64,000 bases of DNA from Pseudomonas nitroreducens (GCF_024170165.1 NZ_JALJXP010000014.1:118984-182983), one strand, 5' to 3'; positions 41,901 to 49,502 are shown, counted from the first letter of the stretch. Translations and numbers: made by a program. The notes: generated by a model not told the origin, from the letters alone.

Positions 41901-42161
41901 AAAATGCGCGACCTGTTCCTGCGCACCATGCGCCAGGACATGCAGGGCGTGACCGATGCCCTGCAGGCTGGCGACCTGGCCACCGTCCGCCAGCAGGTGC
42001 ATCGCCTGCGCGGGGCGCTGGCGGTGGTGCAGGCGCATGGACTCAGCGATGCCTGCGGCGCGGTGGAAGAGGCGCTGATCGCCCAGCCTGCCGGGCCGGA
42101 ACTGTCCGCGGCGGTGACCACGCTGCTGGGACGAATCGAGGTGGCCCTGGCCGGCCTCTGA
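38925..42161 (+). CDS. rcsC: hybrid sensor kinase with Hpt domain, RcsC-like
   Basis: A 1078-residue membrane kinase: TM1 about 19-41, periplasmic sensor, TM2 about 336-358, PAS-like segment, HisKA (His502 in TMSHEIRTPLYGVLGTLELL), HATPase (DTGIGMS, GTGLGLSICARLSELMGG), receiver (VAEDNPIN; Asp901 in LTDVNMPLMNG) and a C-terminal Hpt domain (His1026 in VHRLRGALAVV). The Hpt domain would pass phosphate to RcsB and could also serve PvrS, which lacks one. The kinase core is closely similar to pvrS, so the pair is an old duplication. The start could also be the ATG at 38916; neither has a strong ribosome site. Confidence 0.82.
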   Translation: MKEHDHGSIRKLASTSLRLNVVLLCAVSLALMLVGACYWALGRVVQEERDKVHFHFSRLVGDIHEHEAFLNRIALQSDESTQRRDMDVIPLQRRMLIRENGMEIHEGREFSFAMSFTLAQQVRHASPTDKPGTFSFGVMLANFYSSYWSTSSFPSPQVLVLDLHGPTSLAVPSIGNFRGQRPLTRRNYLPVIESVREALEERSPKRSDTQVHWAQAQSYTGGDSRELLAYVSLDLPDALWWESDLDRRVVAVSLLDLGRINDLEQVLDRPVFDELELISPGGQVLIDFPGGEKDYHDGLNVSADGLVFKVRSEFSGGWTALYRLSYASFFRYAKWEFIGALALILGSLAGGWFAIRWYSRRVILPARRAHLEIVESDAFSRAVIQTAPVALCVLRHGSHQVVMQNRLAEQWLGDAEAIQRISRDWDLSGRLGEKNAELVFEVEGRTLHASFAPTRYHGENVVLCAFNDISAHKQAQQILADAKLSADAASEAKSLFLATMSHEIRTPLYGVLGTLELLGLTEVTGQQRDYLATIQRSSSMLLQLISDILDVSKIEAGQMALEAGEFNPLELAEDVVAGYSGVAEGKELQLYACIDTSVPGLVRGDAARIRQILANLLSNALKFTDIGRVVLRLRTVTGENGETALQWQVTDTGIGMSEAQQQRLFEPFYQAHGHEHTVSGTGLGLSICARLSELMGGQLRVVSETGLGSSFTFTLALPVLERAQPLADGAQLLSQPVYVRAPVKELAQSLGAWIDCWGGAALVQDELPGELPAGAVLLDLLEAGKDEVLWSGPRVCALAEAGVQPQASARGWEVNLFHLAGIAQALRLAQQGGSGETRQPPRAARLGKLGLRVLVAEDNPINQALLKEQLEELGCRVTLTSNGREALQRWAPGAFDALLTDVNMPLMNGYELVGELRRHDSWLPIIGVTANALREEGERCMTVGMNAWLVKPISLRTLHDGLLKVCGHALSGVLESEAEPEVLAPDEIQVSEKMRDLFLRTMRQDMQGVTDALQAGDLATVRQQVHRLRGALAVVQAHGLSDACGAVEEALIAQPAGPELSAAVTTLLGRIEVALAGL

Positions 42162-42251
42162 GGGCCTGCCCGGGAACCGGAGCTACTCTGGAAGAGTGGC
42201 CGCGCCGATGTGGCCGGCCGTCGATCGCAAACGTTGGGACTCAAGAAACTC

Positions 42252-42902
42252 ATGGAAAAAGTCAGAGTGGCACTAGCGGACGACCATCCCATCGTCCTGA
42301 TGGGGGTTCGCGAGGTGATCGAGCGGGACGATCGCTTCGAGGTGATCGGTGAGGCGCACAACTCCACCGAGTTGGTGGCGCTCTACCGCGAGCAACACCC
42401 GGCCATCGTCATCACCGACTACAACATGCCGGGCGACCAGACCTATGGCGACGGCATCAAGCTGATCGAGTACCTGCTGCGCAACTTCCCCGACACCCGC
42501 ATCCTGATCCTCACCATGCTGTCCAACCCGCTGATCCTCTCCAGCCTCTATGACCTGGGGGTGTCGGGAGTGATCCTGAAGAACGGCGACCTCGACGAGA
42601 TCCTGGTGGCGCTCAAGGCGCTGTCCCAGGACCGTATCTACCGGGGGCCGGGCATGCAGTCCGCGAGCAGCGTGCTGGCCAGCGGGGACGATGTGGAAGG
42701 GCGCATCGCCAGCCTGTCGGTGAAGGAATACGAGGTGCTGCGCCACTTCGTCTCGGGGAAGAGCGTGCGCGACATTGCCCTGCTGCTGAACCGCAGCGTG
42801 AAGACCGTGAGCGCGCAGAAGATCTCCGCCATGCGCAAGCTGGACGTGGACACCGACCAGGCGCTGCTGACGTTCTGCGTGATGGCGAACCTGTTCCAGT
42901 AA
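42252..42902 (+). CDS. rcsB: response regulator RcsB-like (receiver + LuxR HTH)
   Basis: A 216-residue NarL/FixJ-type regulator, exactly the length of E. coli RcsB. The receiver (VALADDHPIVLMGVREVIE; phospho-acceptor Asp56 in VITDYNMPGDQTYGDGIKLI) and HTH (LSVKEYEVLRHFVSGKSVRD, NRSVKTVSAQKISAMRKLDV) follow the RcsB pattern closely. In PA14, RcsB activates the downstream cupD genes. It lies 90 bp after rcsC and 407 bp before the fimbrial operon. The start ATG at 42252 follows an in-frame upstream extension without family sequence. Confidence 0.87.
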   Translation: MEKVRVALADDHPIVLMGVREVIERDDRFEVIGEAHNSTELVALYREQHPAIVITDYNMPGDQTYGDGIKLIEYLLRNFPDTRILILTMLSNPLILSSLYDLGVSGVILKNGDLDEILVALKALSQDRIYRGPGMQSASSVLASGDDVEGRIASLSVKEYEVLRHFVSGKSVRDIALLLNRSVKTVSAQKISAMRKLDVDTDQALLTFCVMANLFQ

Positions 42903-42928
42903 GCCCTTTGCGCACGGCATTCCCCGGC

Positions 42929-42950
42929 AGGAGCGGACCTTGTCCGCGCC
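42929..42950. repeat. single REP half-element
   Basis: CAGGAGCGGACCTTGTCCGCGC, one arm of the Pseudomonas REP family, 27 bp after the rcsB stop; its GCGGAC/GTCCGC centre can form a small hairpin. Confidence 0.75.
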
Positions 42951-43052
42951 AGGCCCGCATCGTCCCGGGCGCCCTTGTGGATGAATACGCTCCAGCGAAA
43001 TCCCAAGGTCTGCCAGGGCAAGGTATGCGCTCGGCGACCCCCTCCGAATGCC

Positions 43053-43067
43053 TTGAGACGAATCTGA
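43053..43067 (+). promoter_or_regulatory. RcsB-box-like element 1 upstream of the fimbrial operon
   Basis: TTGAGACGAATCTGA: core TGAGA-N4-TCTGA, same half-sites as the elements at 43146 and 34691, about 240 bp before the pilin start. Confidence 0.4.
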
Positions 43068-43112
43068 AAGTCCCCATGCGGAATTCCCGCAACCCCCGTT
43101 TTCTGCGGGTTT

Positions 43113-43128
43113 CTTGAGATTTCTCAAG
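43113..43128. promoter_or_regulatory. perfect palindrome CTTGAGA-TT-TCTCAAG
   Basis: A 16-bp perfect inverted repeat between the two RcsB-like boxes, 32 bp (three helical turns) from box 2 and 61 bp from box 1. It shares the TTGAGA half-site but has a 2-bp spacer, so it may be a variant or a different operator. Confidence 0.45.
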
Positions 43129-43145
43129 GGATGCGCCACTTCCGA

Positions 43146-43163
43146 TTGAGATTCGTCTGATGT
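43146..43163 (+). promoter_or_regulatory. RcsB-box-like element 2 upstream of the fimbrial operon
   Basis: TTGAGATTCGTCTGATGT, core TGAGA-N4-TCTGA. It differs at only two of 18 positions from the element in front of pvrS (34691-34708). Confidence 0.5.
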
Positions 43164-43309
43164 TTTTCTGACCGCCCGGACAGCAAAGTGCGTGCCATCG
43201 AAATCACCACCACGCGGGACCATTCCGGTTCCATGGTTTCGATGTTGGACAAGAGGCCGGTCAAACAAGGGCTCGTCCAACCGATACTCGTAATCGGGAG
43301 AGCAACACC

Positions 43310-43855
43310 ATGAAATCCAAACTGCACGCTGCACTGATCTGCCTGGCGAGCGCCGGCGTTTGCGCCCAGGCCGTCGCTGCCGCTCCGCAGACCGGCGTGA
43401 TCAACATCACCGGCAAGGTCACCGAGACCAGCTGCGTGCTCGACTCCTCTGCCACCAACATCGACGTGCGCCTGCCCACCGTCGACAAGGACAGCCTCGC
43501 TGCCGCGCAGAGCACCGCCGGCCGTACCGGTTTCACCATGCAGGTCACCGGTTGCGCCGATGGCTCGAAGGTTTCCGCGGCTTTTGTTCCGGACAGCAAC
43601 GTTGACACCTACGGCAACCTGAAGAACTCCGCTGCTGGCGGTGCCAGCAACGTCCAGGTGCAGCTGCTGGACCAGAACCAGGCCGTCATCAACGTCAATA
43701 CCGACGATGCCACCAGCCAGCAGGCTCGTGCCGTTACCGTCAGCGGTTCCAACCCGGTCACCCTGCAGTACTACGCCCAGTACTTCTCCCAGGCTGGCAG
43801 CGCTGGCGCCGGTGACGTGGCCGCCATGGCGAACTACCAGCTGACCTACGAGTGA
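43310..43855 (+). CDS. major fimbrial subunit (chaperone-usher pilin, CupD1-like)
   Basis: A 181-residue type 1-family pilin. The signal peptide covers residues 1-24 (ending AVAAA). Two cysteines for the pilin disulfide are present (ETSCVLD and TGCADGS), along with the typical N-terminal donor strand region (GVINITGKVTETSC) and the penultimate-tyrosine end (NYQLTYE) read by the chaperone. It is the first and smallest gene of the operon and is likely the most abundant product. A GNRA-loop hairpin directly after it separates it from the chaperone gene. Confidence 0.88.
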   Translation: MKSKLHAALICLASAGVCAQAVAAAPQTGVINITGKVTETSCVLDSSATNIDVRLPTVDKDSLAAAQSTAGRTGFTMQVTGCADGSKVSAAFVPDSNVDTYGNLKNSAAGGASNVQVQLLDQNQAVINVNTDDATSQQARAVTVSGSNPVTLQYYAQYFSQAGSAGAGDVAAMANYQLTYE

Positions 43856-43861
43856 TCCATT

Positions 43862-43885
43862 GGTCCGGGGCGCAAGCCCCGGGCC
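43862..43885 (+). other. intercistronic RNA hairpin with GCAA tetraloop
   Basis: GGTCCGGGGC-GCAA-GCCCCGGGCC: a 10-bp stem (one G-U pair in RNA) closed by a GNRA-type GCAA loop, six bp past the pilin stop. There is no U-run, so it looks like a 3'-end stabiliser or attenuator that would keep pilin mRNA more abundant than the downstream genes. Confidence 0.75.
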
Positions 43886-43902
43886 GCAATGAGGTAATTG
43901 TG

Positions 43903-44655
43903 ATGCTGGCCGTTCCCACTATCAGGCTGCACAAGGTTCTTGCCGTGCTGCTTGGCGCCTTCGCCCTGTCCACCGCATTCTCCGCTGCCCACGCCGGCGT
44001 GATGATCGACGGGACGCGAATCGTCTACCCCGCGAAGGAGCGCGAAGTCACCGTCAAACTCACCAACAAGGGCCAGACCCCGGTGCTGATGCAGATCTGG
44101 GTCGATCGCGGTGATACCCAGAGCAAGCCCCAGGATGCCGACGCGCCGTTCCTGGCGACCCCGCCGATCTTCCGCCTCGACCCGCAGAAAGGGCAGAGCG
44201 TGCGCCTGGCCTTCACCGGCGAGACGCTGCCGCAGGATCGCGAAAGCCTGTTCTGGTTCAACGCCCTGGAAATTCCCCCGCTGCCCCAGGCCGACGAGGC
44301 CGGCAGCAACCTGATGCAGATTGCCGTGCGCTCGCGGCTGAAGCTGTTCTACCGCCCCGGCGGCCTGCCCGGCGACCTGCCCACGGCCATCGGCCAGGTG
44401 GACTGGAAGATCGAGCGCCAGGGCAACGGCTACGTGCTGCGCGGTGAAAACCCGAGCCCGTATCACCTGTCGTTCAGCTCGCTGTTCGTCGAGCAGGGTG
44501 CGCGCAGCACCGACACCGGCGGCGGGATGATCGCGCCGTTCGCCAGGCAGGATTTCCCGCTGCCCGGTTACACCGGCGGCAGCGACGGCAAGGTGCGCTT
44601 TCGCTGGATGAGCGACTTCGGCGCCGCCCCCGAACAGACCGCCCCCCTGCGCTGA
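43903..44655 (+). CDS. periplasmic fimbrial chaperone (PapD/FimC family, CupD2-like)
   Basis: A 250-residue periplasmic chaperone. The signal peptide ends about residue 31 (SAAHA-GV). Two Ig-like domains show the PapD hallmarks: GTRIVYPAKEREVTVKLTN, the F-W-F-N-A-L-E-I-P-P signature (LFWFNALEIPP) and the RSRLKLFYRP segment with the conserved lysine. It caps pilins and delivers them to the usher. The start ATG at 43903 has GAGG 8 bp upstream. It is the only chaperone in this operon. Confidence 0.9.
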   Translation: MLAVPTIRLHKVLAVLLGAFALSTAFSAAHAGVMIDGTRIVYPAKEREVTVKLTNKGQTPVLMQIWVDRGDTQSKPQDADAPFLATPPIFRLDPQKGQSVRLAFTGETLPQDRESLFWFNALEIPPLPQADEAGSNLMQIAVRSRLKLFYRPGGLPGDLPTAIGQVDWKIERQGNGYVLRGENPSPYHLSFSSLFVEQGARSTDTGGGMIAPFARQDFPLPGYTGGSDGKVRFRWMSDFGAAPEQTAPLR

Positions 44656-44710
44656 TCCGCCCACGGCGCGCAGGACGTGCGCCCGACACCCCACCGCTCC
44701 AGGACTCTCC

Positions 44711-47293
44711 ATGACTTCTATTCGTTCGCCCCGGCCCAGTGCTGGTGGGCCGCCGCATGCTCTTCGCCTTCTGTTGGCCGGCACCGTGGGTGCCACCCTG
44801 GCCGGCGGTGTGAGCCATGCCGCGCAGACCGACGCCCTGCAAGCCTCGTTCAACCCTGATTTCATTCAGGGTGGCGCTGGCCGCCAGGTCGACATCAAGC
44901 GCTTCGAACGTGGCAACCCGGTGGCGGCGGGCAGCTACCGACTGGACGTCTACGTCAACCAGAACTGGATCGGCCGTCAGGATGTTCGCGTGCAGGACAA
45001 CGCCGGACAGGCGCCGAGCTACTGCTTCCAGCGCAACCAGCTGGCCAGCCTGGGGCTGGACGCCTCGCGGCTGTCCGCTGCCGCCCTGGATGCGGACTGC
45101 ATCGATATCGCCCGCCAGGTACCCGACGCCCGCGCCGATCTCGACCTGGCCGGCCTGCGCCTGGACCTGAGCATTCCCCAGGCGTACCTGAACCGCACCG
45201 TCCGTGGCTATGTCGATCCGCGCGACTGGGATCGCGGCGTCAACGCGGCGTTCGTCGATTACAACGCCAACGCCTACCGCAACGACGGCAGCGGTCAGAA
45301 CAGCACCCAGTACTATGCAGGCCTCAACGGCGGCGTGAACCTGGGCGACTGGCGCCTGCGCCACAACGGCAGCTACAGCCGCAGCAGCGGCAACGGCCCG
45401 AGCACCAGCAAGTACGACTCGGTGAGCAGCTATGCGCAGCGTGACCTCACCGGGCTGAAGTCGCAGCTGACCGTGGGCGAGTACTACACCCCGTCCGAGC
45501 TGTTCGACAGCGTGCCCTACACCGGTGTCCAGGTCGCCTCCGACGACCGCATGCTGCCGGACTCCCAGCGCGGTTTCGCCCCGGCCATCCGTGGCACGGC
45601 GGAGAGCAACGCGCGGGTCACCGTGCGCCAGGGCGGCAACCTGCTCTACGAAACCACCGTGGCGCCGGGCCCGTTCGTCATCGACGATCTCTACAACACC
45701 GGCTACTCGGGTGATCTGGAAGTGACGGTCACCGAAGCCGACGGCCGCGCCCGCCGCTTCACCGTACCCTTTGCCTCGGTGGCACAACTGCTGCGCCCCG
45801 GCACATCGCGCTACAGCGTCACCGCCGGCAAGTACCGCGACGAGCGCCTGGCGAACGAGCCGAACTTCGTCCAGGGCACCTACCAGCGCGGCATCTCCAA
45901 CCAGTGGACCGGCTACACCGGCAGTATCATCGCCGACCAGTACCTGGCAGTGCAGGGCGGCCTGGCGCTGAGTACACCGGTGGGCGCCTTCGCCCTCGAC
46001 GGCACGCACTCCAGCGCCTCGGGCCTGGAAGCGCGCGATGGGCTGGGCAAGTCGGCCAGCGGCCAGAGCTATCGGCTGAGCTACAGCAAGCTGCTGGAGT
46101 CGACCCGGACCAACTTCGTGGTGGCGGCCTATCGCTTCTCCAGCGACGGCTACCTGAGCTTCGGCGACTACGCCCAGGCGCAGGATTCCGCCGCCAACGC
46201 GCCTTATCGCCAGCGCAACCGCCTGCAGCTCAACGTCAACCAGCCGCTGGCCGACGGCTACGGCAGCCTGTTCTTCAGCGGCTCCTCGCAGAACTACTGG
46301 AAGGCCGGCAAGTCCAGCGACACCAGCTACCAGGCCGGCTACTCCAACAGCTACCGCTGGGGCAGCATGAGCCTGTCGGCTGCGCGCACGCAGATGGACC
46401 GTGGCGAGACCGACACCCAGTACATGCTTAGCCTGTCGATGCCGCTGGGCCGCTCCAGCCATGCGCCGTACCTGAGCAGCTCGACCACCTGGTCGGACAA
46501 GGGCGACGCGAACAGCCAGCTCAGCCTGTCCGGCGCGGCGGGCCAGGACAACCAGTTCAACTATGGCGTCTACGGCTCGCGTTCCCGTGTCGCCGGCGAT
46601 ACCAGCAGCGCCGGCGGCGCCAATGCGCAGTACCGCGCGGCGACCACCAACGTTTCGGGCAGCTACAGCGAAGGCGATGGTTTCCGCCAGGTCGGCCTGG
46701 GGCTGTCGGGCAGCGTCGTGGCGCATCCGGGCGGCATCAGCTTCAGCCAGTCCCAGGGCGAAACCCGCGCCATCGTCGAGGCCAAGGGCGCCGAGGGCGC
46801 ACGCCTGTTCAACGGCAGCGGTGCCGAAGTAGGGGGTAGCGGCTACGGCGTGGTGTCGAGCCTGATGCCGTACCGGCAGAACGAAGTGGCGCTCGATCCC
46901 AAGGGCATCGCCGAGGATGTCGAACTGCAGCTCACCTCGCAGAACGTCGCGCCGCGTTATGGCGCGGTGGTGATGCTCAAGTACCCGACGGTGACCGGCG
47001 AGCCGGTCCTGCTGACCCTGCGCGACGAGCAAGGCCAGGCACTGCCGGTGGGCGCAGAAGTGCTCGATGCCCACGGCAACAGCCTGACCCTGGTGGGGCA
47101 GGGCAGCCGGGTGTTCTTCCGCGCCGCCGATCCGCGGGGCGAACTCACCGTGCGCTGGGGCGAATCCACCGACCGCCAGTGCCGCGTGCGCTACAGCCTG
47201 CCGTCGTTCGAGCAGAAGCGTGAATCTCCCTTCATCAAGGCCGAGGCTTCGTGCACCCGGCCGCCTGCGCCGACCCAGGTCGCCGCGCGCTGA
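44711..47293 (+). CDS. outer-membrane fimbrial usher (PapC/FimD family, CupD3-like)
   Basis: An 860-residue usher. After the signal peptide (about 1-36, ending SHAAQ) comes the N-terminal chaperone-binding domain (ASFNPDFIQGGAGRQVDIKR; GSYRLDVYVNQNWIGRQDV). The 24-strand pore contains the plug region (SDDRMLPDSQRGFAPAIRG; ARVTVRQGGNLLYETTVAPG), followed by C-terminal domains with RYGAVVMLKYPTVTGEPVL and a Cys pair. It moves pilins across the outer membrane. Length is normal. Confidence 0.92.
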   Translation: MTSIRSPRPSAGGPPHALRLLLAGTVGATLAGGVSHAAQTDALQASFNPDFIQGGAGRQVDIKRFERGNPVAAGSYRLDVYVNQNWIGRQDVRVQDNAGQAPSYCFQRNQLASLGLDASRLSAAALDADCIDIARQVPDARADLDLAGLRLDLSIPQAYLNRTVRGYVDPRDWDRGVNAAFVDYNANAYRNDGSGQNSTQYYAGLNGGVNLGDWRLRHNGSYSRSSGNGPSTSKYDSVSSYAQRDLTGLKSQLTVGEYYTPSELFDSVPYTGVQVASDDRMLPDSQRGFAPAIRGTAESNARVTVRQGGNLLYETTVAPGPFVIDDLYNTGYSGDLEVTVTEADGRARRFTVPFASVAQLLRPGTSRYSVTAGKYRDERLANEPNFVQGTYQRGISNQWTGYTGSIIADQYLAVQGGLALSTPVGAFALDGTHSSASGLEARDGLGKSASGQSYRLSYSKLLESTRTNFVVAAYRFSSDGYLSFGDYAQAQDSAANAPYRQRNRLQLNVNQPLADGYGSLFFSGSSQNYWKAGKSSDTSYQAGYSNSYRWGSMSLSAARTQMDRGETDTQYMLSLSMPLGRSSHAPYLSSSTTWSDKGDANSQLSLSGAAGQDNQFNYGVYGSRSRVAGDTSSAGGANAQYRAATTNVSGSYSEGDGFRQVGLGLSGSVVAHPGGISFSQSQGETRAIVEAKGAEGARLFNGSGAEVGGSGYGVVSSLMPYRQNEVALDPKGIAEDVELQLTSQNVAPRYGAVVMLKYPTVTGEPVLLTLRDEQGQALPVGAEVLDAHGNSLTLVGQGSRVFFRAADPRGELTVRWGESTDRQCRVRYSLPSFEQKRESPFIKAEASCTRPPAPTQVAAR

Positions 47294-47308
47294 TCCATCG
47301 AGGCTCCC

Positions 47309-48322
47309 ATGCGAATCCTGATTCTTCTCTTCGCCCTGTTCTGCGCGCCCTCGGCGCTGGCAGCGATCTGTACCTTCCAGAGCGGCAGCGCCAGCGTGAT
47401 GGGCACTGTCGCCCTGCCGGCCAGTGTGAGCATTCCGCGCAACGCCACCAATGGCACGGTCCTCTGGGACAGCGGCTGGAAGGGCTTCACCGGCGCGACC
47501 ATCAACTGCAGTTCGACGGGGAACGTCCGTGGCGGGCTCGCCACCAGCATTGGCGCTGCCGTGCCGGGGCACAGCAGCAACGGTTTTTCCTCGGTGTTCC
47601 AGACCAACGTGCCAGGGATTGGCGTGTCGGTTTTCTGGTGCAACCAGACCATCGGCAACTGCAACCCGGACCGTACCAAGATCACCCCGCTGCCCAGCCT
47701 GAACTGGGATGTCAGTCCCGTGCGCTACGCGCTGGCGACCAACTGGCGGGTGATCCTGGTGAAGACCGACGACATCGATGCCAGTGCGGGGGCGCTGAGC
47801 CTTCCCGGCCTGTCGTACGTCTCCTATGCGGACCTGGGCATTACCACGCTGATGATCACCGGCTCCTCGCAGGTCACCGGCCTGGGCTGCGAGGTGAACG
47901 CCGACAGCCGCAATATCGATGTGCAGCTGCCGACCATCTACACGGCCGATTTCGAGGGCTCACCCATCCCGCAGCGCAACGACAGGGCCAGGGCGTTCAA
48001 GATCAACCTGCTGTGCGACAGTGGCGTGAAGGTCAATTACCAGGTCGATGGCACCCAGGTCTCCGGGGCCAGCAACGTGCTCGCCAACGCGACGGGTACC
48101 GGCATGGCGACCGGCGTGGGCGTCACCCTGTTCATGGGTGACCTGAGTAGCGTCACGCGCCTGCCATTGGCGAGCAAGTTCCTCCACACCACGACCACCA
48201 GCGGTAACCAGCCGGTGAGCATTCCGCTGACCGCCCGCTACTACCGCACCGCCGCCACACCGGAGGCGATGACCGCGGGACTGGTCTCCGCCACGGCGAC
48301 CTTCACCCTGACCTACGAGTAA
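47309..48322 (+). CDS. fimbrial tip adhesin-like subunit (CupD4-like)
   Basis: A 337-residue two-domain protein. The signal peptide spans residues 1-18 (APSALA). An N-terminal ~190-residue domain with several cysteines (AICTFQ, TINCSS, VFWCNQTIGNC) is probably the receptor-binding domain. A C-terminal pilin domain follows (GLGCEVNADSRNIDVQLPTI, LLCDSGVKVNYQV) and ends in FTLTYE, the chaperone-recognised strand. Length and position after the usher fit a tip adhesin. The ligand is unknown. The operon ends here with a terminator. Confidence 0.82.
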   Translation: MRILILLFALFCAPSALAAICTFQSGSASVMGTVALPASVSIPRNATNGTVLWDSGWKGFTGATINCSSTGNVRGGLATSIGAAVPGHSSNGFSSVFQTNVPGIGVSVFWCNQTIGNCNPDRTKITPLPSLNWDVSPVRYALATNWRVILVKTDDIDASAGALSLPGLSYVSYADLGITTLMITGSSQVTGLGCEVNADSRNIDVQLPTIYTADFEGSPIPQRNDRARAFKINLLCDSGVKVNYQVDGTQVSGASNVLANATGTGMATGVGVTLFMGDLSSVTRLPLASKFLHTTTTSGNQPVSIPLTARYYRTAATPEAMTAGLVSATATFTLTYE

Positions 48323-48389
48323 GGCGCGGGGCCGCAATGGCCCCGGCTGTCATCGAGTGCCCGACGAGCGGCTGACAAGCGCCGTCCAG

Positions 48390-48420
48390 ACGCTCCGGCT
48401 GCTGGCCGGAGCGTTCGTTT
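48390..48420 (+). terminator. terminator of the fimbrial operon
   Basis: A perfect 10-bp stem ACGCTCCGGC/GCCGGAGCGT with a TGCTG loop followed by TCGTTTCCC, 70 bp past the adhesin stop. A second smaller hairpin CGGGGCC/GGCCCCG lies at 48327-48345. Confidence 0.75.
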
Positions 48421-48451
48421 CCCTTCCCTGGCGAAAAATTCCCCGCCGTCC

Positions 48452-48478
48452 TGTCGATTTCCCCGTGGCTGCTTCGAC
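48452..48478 (+). promoter_or_regulatory. ECF-type promoter upstream of the YciI gene
   Basis: TGTCGA (48452-48457), a 17-bp spacer and CGAC (48475-48478), 40 bp before the YciI start codon. TGTCGA at -35 with CGTC/CGAC at -10 is the pattern I recall for ECF42-group sigma factors, and such a factor is encoded 2.8 kb downstream. Confidence 0.6.
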
Positions 48479-48517
48479 TATGAGGTAACTGCAAGCTCAT
48501 TGAGCGGGGAGATGGCC

Positions 48518-48886
48518 ATGAAGTACCTCTGTCTGATCTACGTGGATGACCAGCGCCTGTCGGCCCTGTCCGAGCCCGAATACCGGCGCCTGATGGACGA
48601 GTGCTTCGCCAACGACGAGTACCAGCGCCGGGCCGGTCGGGTGCTGGCCTCCGAGGCGCTGGAGACGGTGGAAACGGCGACTACGCTGCGGCATGGCGCG
48701 GCGGGCCTGGCGATCACCGACGGCCCCTTCGCCGAGACCCGCGAGTACCTGGGCGGCTTCGTGCTGATCGACGCGCGCGACCTCAACGAGGCGCTGCAGA
48801 TCGCCCAGCGCATTCCCAGCGGCCGCCTGGGCGCCGTGGAAGTCCGCCCGGTGCGCGACTGGGATCGCTATTTCGCCGGGCGCTGA
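48518..48886 (+). CDS. YciI/DGPF-domain protein
   Basis: A 122-residue cytosolic protein of the YCII-related (DGPF) family. It shows MKYLCLIYVDD at the start and the family motif TDGPFAETREYLGGFVLIDA. DGPF proteins are the usual genomic partners of ECF42-type sigma factors, one of which is encoded at 51270. The biochemical role is unknown. The ATG at 48518 has GGGGAG 7-8 bp upstream. It follows the ECF-like promoter with a leader of about 30 bases. Confidence 0.88.
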   Translation: MKYLCLIYVDDQRLSALSEPEYRRLMDECFANDEYQRRAGRVLASEALETVETATTLRHGAAGLAITDGPFAETREYLGGFVLIDARDLNEALQIAQRIPSGRLGAVEVRPVRDWDRYFAGR

Positions 48887-48892
48887 AGCCCG

Positions 48893-48920
48893 GTATTTCA
48901 AGAGCTCTTTATTTCAAGAG
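48893..48920 (+). repeat. 12-bp direct repeat in the yciI-SRPBCC gap
   Basis: TATTTCAAGAGC-TCTT-TATTTCAAGAGC: two identical 12-bp units separated by 4 bp, directly upstream of the SRPBCC gene's ribosome site; the inner GAGCTC is palindromic. Confidence 0.75.
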
Positions 48921-48942
48921 CAGGCAACGTCAGGAGGATGTG

Positions 48943-49473
48943 ATGCTGAAGTGGATTGGCTTGGTGGTGGTAGTCGCGGTGGCGATCGTTCTGGTGCTGT
49001 CGGCGAATCGCCCAGGGACCTTCCGCGTGGAGCGCACTCTGCGCATCCAGGCGCCGCCGGAAAAAATCCAGGGCTATATCGAGGACTTCCACCAGTGGCG
49101 GCAATGGTCGCCCTTCGAGAAGCTCGACCCGGACATGCAGCGCACCTTCTCCGGCGCGGAGAAAGGCCGCGGCGCGGTGTACGCCTGGGCAGGCAACGGC
49201 AAGGCCGGGGCAGGGCGCATGGAAATCCTCGAGATTAACCCCGGCAATCGGGTGACCATCGCGCTGGATTTCCTCAAGCCGTTCAAGGCCAGCAACACCG
49301 CCGAATTCACCCTGGTGCCGCGGGACGGTGGCTCCGAAGTGACCTGGGCCATGTTCGGCCCGGTGCCCTTCGTGGCGAAGATCATGCACCTGTTCTTCGA
49401 CGTGGACAGCATGGTCGGCAAGGACTTCGAGGCGGGCCTGGCCAACCTCAAGGCGCTCGCCGAAAAGGGCTGA
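48943..49473 (+). CDS. SRPBCC (START-like) family protein with membrane anchor
   Basis: A 176-residue protein. An N-terminal membrane helix (WIGLVVVVAVAIVLVLS) is followed by a polyketide-cyclase/SRPBCC fold (FRVERTLRIQAPPEKIQGYI; WSPFEKLDP; EVTWAMFGPVPF). It would bind a hydrophobic small molecule at the membrane surface; the ligand is unknown. A strong AGGAGG site precedes the ATG at 48943. It is second in the ECF42-linked gene row. Confidence 0.85.
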   Translation: MLKWIGLVVVVAVAIVLVLSANRPGTFRVERTLRIQAPPEKIQGYIEDFHQWRQWSPFEKLDPDMQRTFSGAEKGRGAVYAWAGNGKAGAGRMEILEINPGNRVTIALDFLKPFKASNTAEFTLVPRDGGSEVTWAMFGPVPFVAKIMHLFFDVDSMVGKDFEAGLANLKALAEKG

Positions 49474-49502
49474 CGCAACCCGCAACCTGAAGGAGGTGAG
49501 CC

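Larger units (their letters stand above)
42903..43309 (+). promoter_or_regulatory. 407-bp regulatory gap before the fimbrial operon
   Basis: It holds, in order, a REP half-element (42929-42950), a first RcsB-like box (43053-43067), a hairpin-prone CCCGC...GCGGG segment (43086-43109), a TTGAGA-TT-TCTCAA palindrome (43113-43128), a second RcsB-like box (43146-43163) and a ~120-bp leader. The leader ends in GGGAGAGC before the pilin ATG. No standard sigma-70 -35/-10 pair is obvious. Confidence 0.6.

Noticed and set aside
44474..47572. A 1032-residue minus-strand frame over the usher gene
   Set aside because: Ala/Gly/Val-rich antisense artefact; the plus strand encodes a full usher.
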